DNA from: Rhodobacter sp. | GTDB lineage: Bacteria; Pseudomonadota; Alphaproteobacteria; Rhodobacterales; Rhodobacteraceae | Direction of reading: 5' to 3' | NCBI GenBank assembly: GCA_027484145.1 | Contig: JAIXUH010000014.1 | Coordinates: 29,623-93,622 of the forward strand | Length of the DNA: 64,000 bases | In this document: piece after piece, positions 1 to 13,200 of the stretch | Numbering within the stretch: the first letter of the stretch is position 1 | Layout: each line of letters starts with the position of its first letter | Made by a program: the position numbers and the translations under genes | Notes under the pieces: generated by a model | Database searches by the model: none | What the model was told of the DNA's origin: nothing | What the model saw: the letters and a program-made list of their open reading frames with translations, nothing else

Positions 1-1290
1 TCAAGTCGAACATCGGTCATCTGGAAGCCGCCGCAGGCTGCAGCGGGGCAATCAAGACCATCCTGCAGATGCGCCATGGGCAGATTGTTCCCACCTTGCA
101 TAGTGGCACGCCCAACCCTGATATCGATTTTGCCCGTACACCCTTTGATCTGCCGCAAAGGGTTAAGCCCTGGAGCAGACCGCGCCGGGCCATCGTGAAT
201 TCTTTTGGCGCCGGGGGCGCGAATGCTTGCGCCCTGATCGAGGCCGAACCGGAAGCGCCGCTTGATGCTTCCGATACGGCGTCCACACTGCCGAACCTTC
301 TGGTGCTTTCGGCCAAATCACGACCCGCGCTTTTGCAGCAGGTATCGAACCTGCAGGATTGGCTTCGTTCGCAAAAGCTTGCGGAAGGTTCGTCCGACGC
401 AGCGCAAAGACTTGTGGCCCGCCGGTTGGGCGTGGATGTGGTGGATGTTCCTGCCAATGCCTGTCTGGCCGAACTGGGCCTGACGGCGGATGACCTTCGC
501 TGGCTGGCCCTGGAGACCGGGGCAGGCGCCCTGACGCTGGACAGCCGCCTGTCCGAGATTGCGGGACCACCTATAGCCAGAGCTTTGGTGGACATGCAGG
601 CCTTGTGCTTTACGCTTCAGACTGGCCGGATGGCAATGCCTGTCCGACTTGCCCTTCACGTAACTTCGGTGGGTGACGCCGAAGAATCCTTGCGTGCGGT
701 TCTGTCAGACCCGGATCGTGCGGGGATTGCCGAAATCGGCCGAAGCCAACGAGCAGACGTTGAACGGCTATCAGACCATCCTGCCATCGCGACGATGACA
801 GAGACGCTTTTCATGCAGCGCGATCTGGCCCGGATCGCGGGGCTTTGGCGGCGTGGTCTTTCCTTGCCGTGGGACAGGCTCTATTCCGCGCGCCCCAAGC
901 CACTGTCCTTGCCCGGATATCCATTTGAAACCCGGCGTCTTTGGCTGGGTGATCTGCCGCAAGCGCAGGCTCATGCATCGCCCCAGCCGGTACAGGCCAT
1001 GGTTCAGGCTCCTGCGCCACACAACCAGACGGTTCTGCCCTCTGCCTCACAGCGCCTAGACCTTTCGGGGGTGACACGCGAACTGCGGCTGGTGCTATCG
1101 CGCACCATGGACATTGGCATCGACGAGATTGTCGATACCCAATCCTTTGCTGACTACGGCCTTGATTCCATTCTGGGCATTCGTTTTGTCGATGCGGTCA
1201 ACCGGGCCATGGGCACCGCGATCAAGACAACGGCGATCTTTGACCATCCGACCCTGCAACGACTGGCAGGTCATGTGCTTGCAAAGGGTC
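1..1290 (+). other. PKS module A (partial): KS1 C-terminus, ACP-like insertion, ACP1
   Basis: Only the last third of KS1 is in the window: the third catalytic His motif (KSNIGH) and the NSFGAGGANA C-terminus. The post-KS linker carries an insertion of about 65 residues (roughly 379-580) that reads like a carrier-protein fold, but the phosphopantetheine serine position is alanine (GLTA, Ala140). The linker then resumes with FTLQTGR and ends at a normal ACP1 with GLDSI at Ser367 (1167-1169). No reductive domain lies between KS1 and ACP1. Confidence 0.75.
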
Positions 1291-4200
1291 CCGTCGCTCC
1301 GGCTGTGGCCGAAACGCCTGTTGTGGCTGCTTTTGCGCCCATCCCGGCAACGACAGCAACGGCACAGCAAAGCATTGCGATCATCGGCCAAAGTGGCCGC
1401 TACCCCGATGCACCCGATCTTGATGCCTTCTGGAGGAACCTTGCCACCGGTCATGCGGCTGTGCGGCCTGTGAACCGCTGGCCGCTGCCGCCCTCGGTCC
1501 GCTGCCGCAAGGGTGGCTTTCTGGATGCGATTGACCGGTTTGACGCCACCTTCTTCAACATCTCTGGCGCAGAGGCCCGCTACATGGACCCGCAGCAGCG
1601 CCTGCTGCTTGAGGAAAGCTGGCGCGCGCTGGAACAGGCGGGCTATGTCGGTGATGCGATTGCTGGGCAACGCTGTGGGGTCTACGTCGGCTGTTATACC
1701 GGCGATTATCAGGATCTGTTCACCGCTGCCCCTTCGGCGCAATCGCTGTGGGGGAATATGGGGTCCGTGATCCCGGCCCGTATTGCCTATCATCTTGATC
1801 TTCGTGGGCCAGCGATGGCCTATGACACCGCCTGTTCCAGCTCACTTGTGGCCATTGATGCGGCGTGCAAGGCGCTGTTGCAGGGCGAAGTGGACATGGC
1901 CGTTGCAGGTGGGGTGTTCCTCCAAGTGACACCACGGCTGTATCTGGCCGCCGACCGTGCGGGGATGCTGTCGCCCACCGGGGAAAGCTACAGCTTTGAC
2001 GCCCGCGCCGACGGTTTTGTTCCGGGGGAAGGCGTGGGTGTGGTTGTGCTGAAACGTCTGCCCGACGCTTTGGCATCGGGGGACATGATCCTTGCCACGA
2101 TCGAAGGGTCGGCCGTGAACAGCAACGGCAAGACCAACGGCTTGATCGCGCCCAGCAGCCGCGCGCAGGTTGATCTTTTGCAGGCCTGCCACAAGGCGGC
2201 GGGCGTGAACCCTGACCAAATCGGGATGGTGGAGGCCCATGGCACCGGCACCGCCTTGGGTGATCCGATCGAGTTTGACGCGCTGAAAGAAGTTTTCGGC
2301 ACGGGTGGCACAGCGACGGTTGCGCTGACATCGGTTAAGCCTGCGATTGGCCATGCCCAGTTTGCCGCTGGAATAGCCAGCCTGCACAAAGCGGTCTTGT
2401 CCATTCGGTCCGGTATCATTCCGGCCAATCTGTTTCATGAATCCGAAAACCCGCTTCTGGGTCTGGCGCAGAGCAACTTTGCGGTTCCCACCGTCAACAA
2501 GGCTTGGCCATATGGGCAGGCACGTCTGGCCGGTGTCAGTTCCTTTGGGGCAAGTGGCACCAATGCCCATGTTGTGCTGCGCGAGGCTCCGCCCCGCCGT
2601 GACGGGCTTTACCATGCCCAAACCTATCCGGTGCTGATTTCGGCGCGTTCGACTGGCTCACTTCAGGCCGTGGTGCGCGATCTGGCGGACTGGATAGCAA
2701 GCAACCCCGATGCTGTGCTGGGCGATGTCGCCTTTACGCTGATGGCAGGCCGGATGCATTTTGAGCATCGCCGCGGGTTTGAGGCGCGCAGTCCGGCGGA
2801 TCTTTTGGCACAACTGCGCGATTGGCTTTCTGGCCGGGCCCCAATAGCGGCAGCGTCGAACCATGCAGCCACGCTTGCGGCCTTTGTCGCTGGGGTCGTG
2901 CCACAATGGCAGATGCTGTTCGCGCAGGATCGGCCGCGCCGGATCGCCCTGCCGGGTGCCGTGTTCGAACGCCAAAGCTATTGGGTCGCAGACGCCGCCC
3001 CGCAACCAGAACCGGCTTTTGGGCTGCGTTGGCTAAAGGGTCGCGCGTTTGCTCTTGATCTGACCGCACAAAGCCCCTTGTTGCGCGACCATCATGTAGG
3101 CGGTGTACCAGTCCTGCCCGGCTTTGCCCTGCCCGAGGTGATCCGGCAGGCGGTTTCGTTGATGGATGGCACCGAGATTTCGCGTTTGACTATCCGTGAC
3201 CTATGCTGGCTGCGCGCCATCGATACGTCGCTGCTGGATGATCTGCGTCTTGAGTTCAGCTCCGAAGACCCCAGCGGCGCTATGCGTGTGACGGTGTCCT
3301 CGGGGCAGGCCATTCTGGCACAGGCACAGGTCTTGCGGCAGGTGTTTGAGCCACCAACTGCGATCAGGGCAGAGCATGGCGTAGCGATGTCGACCGACCG
3401 CATTCGCAACAGCCTGGTTGCAGGCGGCATCGTCCACGGCCCGTCGATGCAAGCGCTGATGTCGCTGGAGCGGTCGGGTAAAACGGCGCTGGCAGAACTT
3501 GCCGCCCCGTCGGGTGCGGTGCAACCGCTTTCGCCCGTCATGCTGGACAGTGCCGTTCAGGCTGCGGCCGTCTTTGCCGATGGCGCAGCCACGACGATGC
3601 CTTTTTCGGTTGAGGAAATCATCCTGATCCTTCCCGCGATCGAACGAATGACCGCGCATCTGATTGCACCGCGTGAGATGGGTTCTGGAACGCTTGGCGG
3701 TCTGGACATCGATTTTCTGTTGCCCGACGGGCGCGTGGCGATTTGCCTGCGCGGCGTGACGGCGCGACCCATTCCGCTGCGCAACGAGCCAGCTGGCAAG
3801 ACCTCTGCCGCGCAAACAACCTTTGCCTTGATCCCGGTCTGGATGCCGGCCAATTGCGATGCCGCCGCCGCTGTTTTGCCGCCCGAGATCGTGTTTTATC
3901 CAGACAATGGCCAGGTGCCGCCAGAGCTTTGGCCGGGCGTCGCTCGGGCACCATTGTCACAGGCAGCAACTTGGGCGCGCTGTGACCGCTTTGCGCTTTG
4001 GGTGTCCGGGACGCCGGTGCCTTTGATTGCTGCGGAAAAGGCATTGCTGGCGCAGGTCCTTGGGCTTGTGCAGGCGGTTCTTGCGGCTGATGGCGAGGCG
4101 CGGAAGGTTTCATGGACAGTGCTGAGCGATCAGGCCCTGCACAGTGCTGATACCCCATCCACCGGCTATGGTGCGTCGCTGCCGGGGCTCTTCGGCGCTT

Positions 4201-7200
4201 TGGGGCGCGAATACCAGTCTTGGGCGGTCCGTATGGCCGATCTGGACACCGCGCATGGTGTGATACCCGAAAGCCTGCCAGACAGACGCGTCTTGCTGCG
4301 CCGCGATGGCGTTTGGCTAGAGCAAGGGTTGCAACGGTTGGCACGCCTGCCTTCCGCCTCAGCGCCCTATCGTGACGGTTCGGTCTATGTTGTCATCGGC
4401 GGCGCAGGCGGCGTGGCGCGGCAATGGGGCGAACATGTCTTGCGCCATGCGCACTCGCAATTGGTCTGGCTCGGCCGTTCACCACTTGATTCCGTGATTT
4501 CGGGCCACCTTGACAGACTTTCCCTGATCGGGCCGCGTCCCCTTTACCTGCAGGCGGATGCGCGTGATGCCGCCGCACTGGCATCGGCCCGCGCCAACAT
4601 CCTTGCACGGTTTGGCCGGATTGACGGCGTTGTGCACTCGGCCATCGCCCTTGCTGACGGCGGCTTGGCGGGAATGGACGGGGCGCGGATGGAGCGAGCT
4701 CTTTCGGCAAAGCTGGATACGCTGGACAACATGATTGCCGTCTTTGGCGGTGACATGCGCGAATTCGGACTCGTGTTCTCGTCGCTGCAGTCGTTTGCAC
4801 GGATGCCGGGGCAGGGGAATTACGCCGCCGCCTGCACCTTTGCCGACAGTTTCGCCCTTCAGCAGGCCAACCGCCGCGGTTTGCCGATCAAAGTGGTGAA
4901 CTGGGGCTATTGGGCTGACGAAGGGATTGTCGCCACCGAAGAGCACCGACGCCGGATGCAGCGTTTTGGCCAGCTTGGCCTGAACGCCGGACGCGCCTTT
5001 GCCGCCTTGGATGCGCTGATCGTCGGCGGTCCTAGCCAAATGGCCATTGCAGAGCTTGAGGCAGGGGCAAAAGTGACGATGGAACGTGATGTCCTGCCGG
5101 AAAATGCACGTCCGGGCACTGTGCTGGCCCAAGGTACGGCCCCGGCCTTGCTGCCCGGTCTTGACTTGCCCGATGCGTCAGACCGCTGGCGGCCCATCCA
5201 TGCGCGGCTTGGCGCACAGATGGACCGTTTTGACCCGGAAATGACCGATATCCTTGCCGCCTGCGTGGCTGGGGCAGGTCTGCTTGATCCGCAAGCCCGG
5301 ACGCATGTGAAGGGGTTGTCCAGTATCTTTGCCAAGTGGTGGGATGAAACCGCGCGCGTTCTGGTGCAGGCCGGATACCTGACAGCCGATGGCCGCGCCG
5401 GTCGCCCCGCGCTGCCGCTGGATGCAGCCTTGTCGCGCTGGTCAGCGGCCACATCGGCCGTGATGCACGAACCTGACCTTCGCGATCATGTTCGGCTGGC
5501 CGAAGCCATGCTGCGCGGTTTGCCAGACATCTTGCAAGGCCGTGCTCCGGCAACCCAGTTCATGTTCCCGGATGGCCGGTTTGATCTGGTCAACGGCGTG
5601 TATCACGGCAACAGCGTTGCCGATTTCTTCAATGACCTGCTGGCCGATGCGGTCGAGGCTGCCGTGCGGGCCCGGATCGCACAGGACCCGCAGGTTCGCC
5701 TGCGTCTGGTCGAGGTTGGCGCAGGCACAGGCGGCACCGCCCGCGTGTTGTTCCGGCGGCTGGCGCCTTATGCAGCGAACATTGGCGAATATCTGTTCAC
5801 AGACCTGTCCAAGGCCTTCTTGATCAGCGCAAAGCAGAATTACCTTCAGCAGGCACCTTATCTGCAGACCCGCATTTTTGACGTCTCAAAGCCGCCACAG
5901 GCTCAGGGAATGGACGTTGGCTGCTATGACATCGCGGTGGCCACGAATGTGCTGCACGCTACAAGAGATATCCTGCAAAGCCTTGCCCACACCAAGGCGA
6001 TGCTCAGGCAGAATGGTCTGGTCCTGATCAACGAACTGGTCTGCAAATCGCTGTTCAGCCATCTGACCTTTGGGCTGTTGGATGGGTGGTGGGCCTATGA
6101 CGATGGGCAGATGCGTCTGCAAGGGACCCCGGCCCTGGCATCGTCCCGGTGGCGCACGGTGCTGTCGATGGCAGGGTTCCGTTCTGTGGCCCGGCTTTGC
6201 CCCGAGGCCGAAGTCTTGACCCAACAGGTTTTTGTTGGCCAAAGCGATGGCGCTATTCTGTCCGATCAGGTGGACGCCGTTCAGCCACCTGCACCCATTG
6301 CGGCACAAACCACCCTTGTGCCGCAGCCGTTCCAGCCTGCGCCCGTAACCGTGGCGGCCTCTTTTGCCCCCGTGGCCAGCTTTGACTTGCGCGGCCATCT
6401 GCGCGCGAAGTTTGCCGCCGCAATCGAAGTGGACGCGAAAAAGATCGAAGATGACGCCGCGTTCGAACGCTATGGCGTCGACTCGATCCTTGTCTTGCAG
6501 ATAGTGGATGCCTTGCGCCCCGATTTCCCGAAGATCACCTCGACCGTCTTGTTCGAGTGCAACACGGTGGCACGGCTGTCTGACCATCTGGCCCGGACCC
6601 AGCCCGAAGCCGTCGCTCGGCTGGCATCTGTATCAGCGTCAGCCGCCGTTACAGACACCGTCCCTGCGGTGTTGGCAGCGCCTGTCGTCGTGCCACGCCG
6701 CGCAATCTCCCGCGATGTGGCCATCATCGGCCTTGCGGGACAGTTCGCCCGCTGTCGCGACCTGGACGCCCTGTGGAACGCCATTCAGACCGGGGAAATC
6801 CTGTTCCGACCGGCGCCACAGGATGGCAGGGCGTGGCCATCGCGCGATCCGCAACCCGCCGGATATATGGATGGGGCTGACCAGTTCGATCCATTGTTCT
6901 TTGCCATTTCCCCCGCCGAGGCGTTGCAGATGGACCCGCAAGAGCGGATCTTCCTGCAAACGGCCTATCATGCGATTGAAAATGCAGGCTATGCCCCCCA
7001 AGCCCTGTCGCGTAACGGCAGGGTCGCCGTGCTGGCGGGGGTGATGAACGCGCATTACCCAACGCGGGCTGCCTTCTGGTCAGTGGCCAACCGACTTTCG
7101 TTCCTGTTCGATTTCAAGGGGCCAAGCCTCTCTTGCGATACGGCTTGTTCTTCGTCGGGCGCAGCGCTTGTGCTGGCGCTTGACATGCTGCGGGCTGGTC

Positions 7201-10200
7201 GGTGCGACGTGGCCATTGCCGGGGGCGTCAACGTGATCGCCCATCCCCGCCATCTGGGGAATCTCGCGGCCTTGGGCATACAATCGCGGCAGGGGCGCCT
7301 GTTGCCGTTTGCGGCCGAGGCCGACGGTATGTTGTCGGGCGAAGGGGCAGGGGTGGTCGTCCTCAAGACGCTTGACCGTGCCTTGGCCGATGGCGACCGG
7401 ATCGAAGCCATCCTGAGGGGTGGCGCGATGAACAGTGGCGGACGCTCAAGCAGCTATACGGCGCCAAGTCCTGCTGCACATGCCGAGGTGATTGCGCAAG
7501 CTCTGGCTGATGCCGGCGCAGCACCTGACCGGATCGGGCTGATCGAGGCCCATGGAACCGGAACCCGCCTTGGCGACCCCATCGAGTTCGAGGGCCTGCG
7601 CCGTGCGCTTGGCACGGGAACACGCTGCGCCGTCAGTTCGATCAAGGCGAACATCGGCCACACCGAAAGTGCGGCGGCCATGGCGGGTCTCTTCAAGATC
7701 ATTGCCCAGATGCAAAACCGCAAACTCGCGCCCGTGCCGTACCTTGCGCATATCAATCCAGAGATTGATTTGGATGACTGCGGCCTGCATTTCCCGCGGG
7801 CCGCGGAGCCGTGGATCGCGGAACCGGGGCAGGAACGGCTGGCGGGACTAAGCTCGTTCGGTGCAGGCGGGGCGAATGCACATCTGGTGATCGCCGAAGC
7901 GCCACCGCAGCAGCCCCTGCCCGAAACCACGGGCCACTGGATCGTGCCACTTTCGGCCCGCAGCAAAGGTCAGTTGCAGACTTTGGCGCGCGGCCTGTTG
8001 GACCGGATCTCTTCCGCCACGCCGGTGCGACTGGCCGACGTTGCCTTTACCTTGCAAACCGGCCGTGATGCCCAGCCGCTGCGGTGGCTATGCGAGGTTT
8101 CGGACCTGCCATCGCTTGCCACGGCCTTGCGCGGATTTCTGGCAGAAGGCGATGCCATGCCAAATGGTGTGACAGATCCCATGGCGCAGGCGTGGCTTGG
8201 CGGTGGTGTTGTGGACTGGTCATCACTCTGGACGGGCCAGTCGGTCCGCCGGGTTGCGCTGCCCGGTTATCCCTTTGCCACCGACTCCTATTGGCTGGCT
8301 GAACACGCAACCGAAACCCCCGCAGCCCAAGTGGTTGCCTTGCCCGCCCCAGTTTCTGGCGCACCAAATTCTGCGCTGGATCTGCTGCGCAATGCTGTTG
8401 GTCAGACATTGGGGATTGCGCCAGTCAAGCTGGACCCGGATGCCCCGCTTGATGGCTACGGGATGGACTCGGTCATGATCATGCGCGCGACCGAACAACT
8501 GGAGGCAGTGTTCGGCCCGCTTCCCAAAACACTGTTCTATGAATACCGCAGCCTGAACACCCTCGCCGCCCATCTTGGGCAAACGTTTGGTGATACTCGG
8601 CCAGCGCTGACACCCGCCGAACCAGCAAAAGTGGCGGCAGACGATGCCATTGCGATCATCGGTCTGGCCGGACGCTATCCCGAGGCTGAGACGATTGAAG
8701 ATTTCTGGCAGGTGCTGACGACAGGGCGGGACTGCATCTCGACCATTCCGGCCGAACGCTGGGACCATGACCGCTTTTTCTCGACCACAAAGGCCGCTGG
8801 AAAGACCCGCAGCCGCTGGGGTGGCTTTCTGAAAGGTATCGATCTGTTCGACGCGGCCTTCTTTGGCATCTTGCCCAAGGATGCCGACCTTTCCGATCCG
8901 CAAGAGCGGCTTTTCGTCGAAACGGCATGGCATGCTTTGGAAGATGCCGGGCATTGCCCGGAATCGCTGTCGCAAAAGGGCAAGGTCGGCGTGTTTGTCG
9001 GTGTGATGTACGCTGAGTATCAGCTGATTGGTGCCGAAGAAACGGCGATGGGGCGACCTGCTGCCCTGTCGGCAAGCCCTGCCTCTATCGCCAATCGCGT
9101 GTCCTATCTGTTTGATTTCCAAGGCCCCAGCATGGCCGTGGATACCATGTGTGCCTCATCGCTGACCGCCATCCATCTGGCTGTCCGCGCGATCAGGGCT
9201 GGCGAGTGCAGCGCGGCAATTGCCGGTGGCGTGAACCTGTCCTTGCACCCCAACAAGTATCTGATGATGGCGCATGGCGGGTTTGAAGCCACTGACGGGC
9301 GCTGCCGCAGTTTTGGGGCGGGGGGAACCGGATATGTTCCCTCCGAAGGCGTGGGCGCGGTCGTTCTCAAGCCGTTGGCGCAAGCACTGGCTGATGGCGA
9401 TCCGGTCTGTGCGGTCATCCGCGGAACTGCCGTCAATCACGGCGGGCGATCAAATGGCTATACCGTGCCCGACCCCGTGGCACAGTCAGCCACGATCCGT
9501 GATGCCTTGGCAGATGGTGGGGTTGACCCTGCGGCAATCAGCTATGTCGAATGCCATGGCACCGGCACCGCCTTGGGTGACCCGATTGAAATTGCGGGGC
9601 TGAAGCGGGTTTTCGGCGCCGGACAAAGGCTTGCACTGGGATCGGTCAAGTCCAACATCGGCCATTGCGAAAGCGCGGCAGGCGTGGCCGGGCTGACCAA
9701 GGTCATCTTGCAGATGCAGCACCGGATGCGTGTGCCAAGTCTGCATTCCGTGAACCTGAACCCCGGTCTTGGGATCGAGGGCACCGGGTTCGCCGTGGAT
9801 CAGGCCATAACGCCATGGACCGCTCCCGGAGGTCGGTTGTTTGCCGGGATCAGTTCCTTTGGCGCAGGGGGCAGCAACGCCCATCTGGTTCTTGAACAGG
9901 CCCCACAAGAAGCCCGCCCGCAAACGGGCGACACGGGCCCATTTGCCTTGATCCTTTCGGCGCGTGGGTCCGAACAGATTGCGCAGATGGCGGCGGCTTT
10001 GGCTGACCGGATCGTGCAAGAGCGGCCATCCCTTGCCGCGGTCGCCTATACTCTGCAGACCGGACGGCGTTCGCTGCCGGTGCGGGCAGGGGTCATCGTG
10101 TCATCCTTTGACGAGGCTGTGTCCGCCCTTCGGGGGCTGGCGCAGGGCAGACCTGCCGTCGCCACGGGCGATGCCCCGGTGCCACAGTGCCTGCGGCGTT

Positions 10201-13200
10201 GGCTGGCTGGTGAGCGTGTGGATTGGACCCAGTTCTATCCAACGCCGCCGCATCGCGTGCGTCTGCCGCTGTATCCTTTTGCACGCAAATCCTATTGGGG
10301 GGTGCCGCGGAAGGCCGCAGAGGTCATCACAACGCGGCCAGCCGAGCCGGGACATGCTGCCCCGCTGCCAACCGGTGAATTGGCGCTTTTCCGTCCGGTC
10401 TGGTCGCGGGTCGATACCCCGACGGCCCGTCTGGGCGGAGCGCTGACGTCGCAGGACCGCCTGATTGTGGACCTGACCGGACGGCTGAAGCCTGACGGTG
10501 AAACATGTCTGTCAATTGCAGTTGCCGAGCCAGAGCAGGTGGCCGAACAGCTTGTGGCACGACTTCGACCTGTGATGGCGCGTGCGCGGATGCCCCGTCT
10601 TGTTCAGTTCGCCCTACCTGCTGATGCAGGGGCGCTTTTGCCCGCCATCGCTGCATTTGCGGGCACCATGCGCCAAGAACGCCGCCAGCTTGCCACGCAG
10701 GTCATCCAGATTGATCTGCCGCTTGGATCTGCTGCGCCTGAGCAAATACTGACAGAACAGGCCGCGACAGGGGACAGTGTCATTCGTTTGGGCGCGGAGG
10801 GGCGCTTTGTGCGCCACCTTGAAACGTTGTCGCTGCCGCCCGCGTCCGCGGCCTTGCCCAAAGGGTTGGTTGTGATCAGCGGCGGCATGGGTGGCTTAGG
10901 CCAGATCTTTGCCGCCGACATTGCCAAGCGCAGCCCTGATACACCGATCCTGCTGTTGGGGCGGCGGGCGCGTGACGCCGCACTTGAGGCGCAGTTGCAC
11001 CAGATCGGCGGGCGCAGTCTTTCTTATGCGGCGGTTGACATCACAGACGCGAATACTGTGGCGGCCGTCATCTCGGCAGCGCGCGCTTCCCACGGGCCTG
11101 TCGAGATGGTGATCCATGCGGCCGGTGTCTTGTGCGACGGCATGTTGATGGCAAAATCGCCAGCCGATGCGAAAAGGGTCGTTGCCACCAAAACAGCGGG
11201 CACACTGGCGCTTGATCTGGCGACCCGGAATGATCCCTTGTCTGCCTTTGTGCTGTGTTCGTCCCTTGCTGGTGTCACGGGCAATGTCGGGCAGGCGGAC
11301 TATGCCTTTGGCAATGCTTGGCTTGACGGTTTTGCAGCGATGCGCCGTGGACAGGGGCGGACGCTTTCCTTGAACTGGCCGCTTTGGGCCGAAGGTGGCA
11401 TGACCGTGCCGGACGGGACCTTGGCCGCAATGCGTGAGGGATATCGGTTGTCACCCATGCCAAGCGCCGATGGCCTTTCCGCGATGTGGCGATGCCTGAC
11501 TGTCGCAGAGCCACAGGTTCTGGTTGCCTTCGGTGACCCCGACCGGATTGCCGACACGCTGGACGGTGGCAGCGCCCGCTGGTCAAACGCCAGTCGGCAC
11601 AATGTTCCTGTTGCGGCGGCTGCAATAAAGACAGCCCAACCTGTTGGCACTACACGCTTTGCGGCCGTTCTTACAGAGCTTGTGGCCGGGGTTCTGCGCG
11701 TACCGCTGGACGAGGTGCAACTGGACGCCGAACTTGCCGATTATGGGTTTGACTCGATTGCCCTTTCGGATCTGGCAGATCAATGCACGGCGCGGCTTGG
11801 CATACCCGTCAGCCCATCGCTGTTCTACAGCTTTGGCACCCTGCGCCAGATCAGCCGTCAACTTGCCACTGATGCGGCAGACCTTGGCCCGCAGCCAGAA
11901 GTGCAGGCGGTTCCTGTGGATGGCCATGATCAGGCCGAACAACCCGCGCCTTTTGCTCAAACCACAGAGCCAGACGATGCAGTGGCTGTTGTCGGCATGA
12001 GCGGGGCTTTCCCCGGCGCGCCCGATATTGCCACGTTCTGGGATAACCTGATCAACGGGCGCCCGGTCATTGGCGAAATCCCGGCAGACCGGTGGGACTG
12101 GCGTTCCCTGGTGGGCGACCCAAAGACACAAGAGGGCAAGACAGATATCCGTTGGGGCGGGTTCCTTGAGGACATCGCCAGTTTTGATCCGCTGTTCTTT
12201 GGCATCTCTCCGCGAGAGGCCGAAATGATGGACCCCCATCAGCGGCTTTTGCTGACGCATGCATGGCGTGCCATCGAAGACTCGGGCACCGCACCGGCTT
12301 CGCTTTCGGGCAGCAACACCGCCGTGTTCATGGCGACGGCCGCCAGCGAATATGCCGCCATGGCGCGCGAGGCCGGGATCGTGTTGCAACAGCAAAGCGC
12401 GTCCGGGCTTGTCGGTTCGCTGGGACCAAATCGCATCAGCCACTTCCTTAATCTGGCGGGGCCAAGCGAACCGGTAGAGACGGCATGTTCCAGTGCGCTT
12501 GTTGCTTTGCATCGCGCTGTCGAGGCGATCCGAGGGGGCTGCGATGCGGCCTTGGTTGGGGCCGTCAACACCATGATGATGCCGCATGCCCACATCAGTT
12601 TTGCCCGTTCGGGGATGCTAAGCCCGGACGGCCAATGCCGCAGCTTTGCTGCCGATGCCAATGGTTATGTCCGCAGTGAAGGCGTGGCGGTCCTGATGTT
12701 GCGGCGTCTGCGCGACGCCCGGCGCGAGGGTTTGCCGATCTATGGCGTCATCCGGGCAACCGGCGTCAACCATGGCGGTCGCGGCGTTTCGCTGTTTGCG
12801 CCAAATGCGCCGGCCCAAGCGCGGCTTGTTTCGGATGTGCTGGTTGCTTCGGGTCTGGACCCAGCGACCCTTACGGCCGTGGAGACACATGGCACCGGCA
12901 CCGTGGTTGGCGACCCGATCGAGGTGGAGGGCCTGAAGCGCGGTTTTGAGATTGCGGTTTCTCGCCATGGCGGCGATGGGCCACAGAACGGCCAGATCGC
13001 GCTTTCCAGCGTGAAAAGCTGGATCGGGCATAGTGAGGTTGCTGCTGGAATCGCGGGATTGATCAAGCTGCTCTTGCAAATGCGGCACGGTATTCTGATC
13101 CCGGATGCAAACCGCACCCGCATAAATCCGGCGATCAAACTGGATGGAACACCCTTCCGTCTGGTAGACCAAGCTGCACCTTGGGATCGATTGGCAGATG

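Noticed and set aside
69..71. First ATG of the PKS frame as gene start
   Set aside because: The frame stays open to the window edge and encodes conserved KS residues (KSNIGH) before this ATG.
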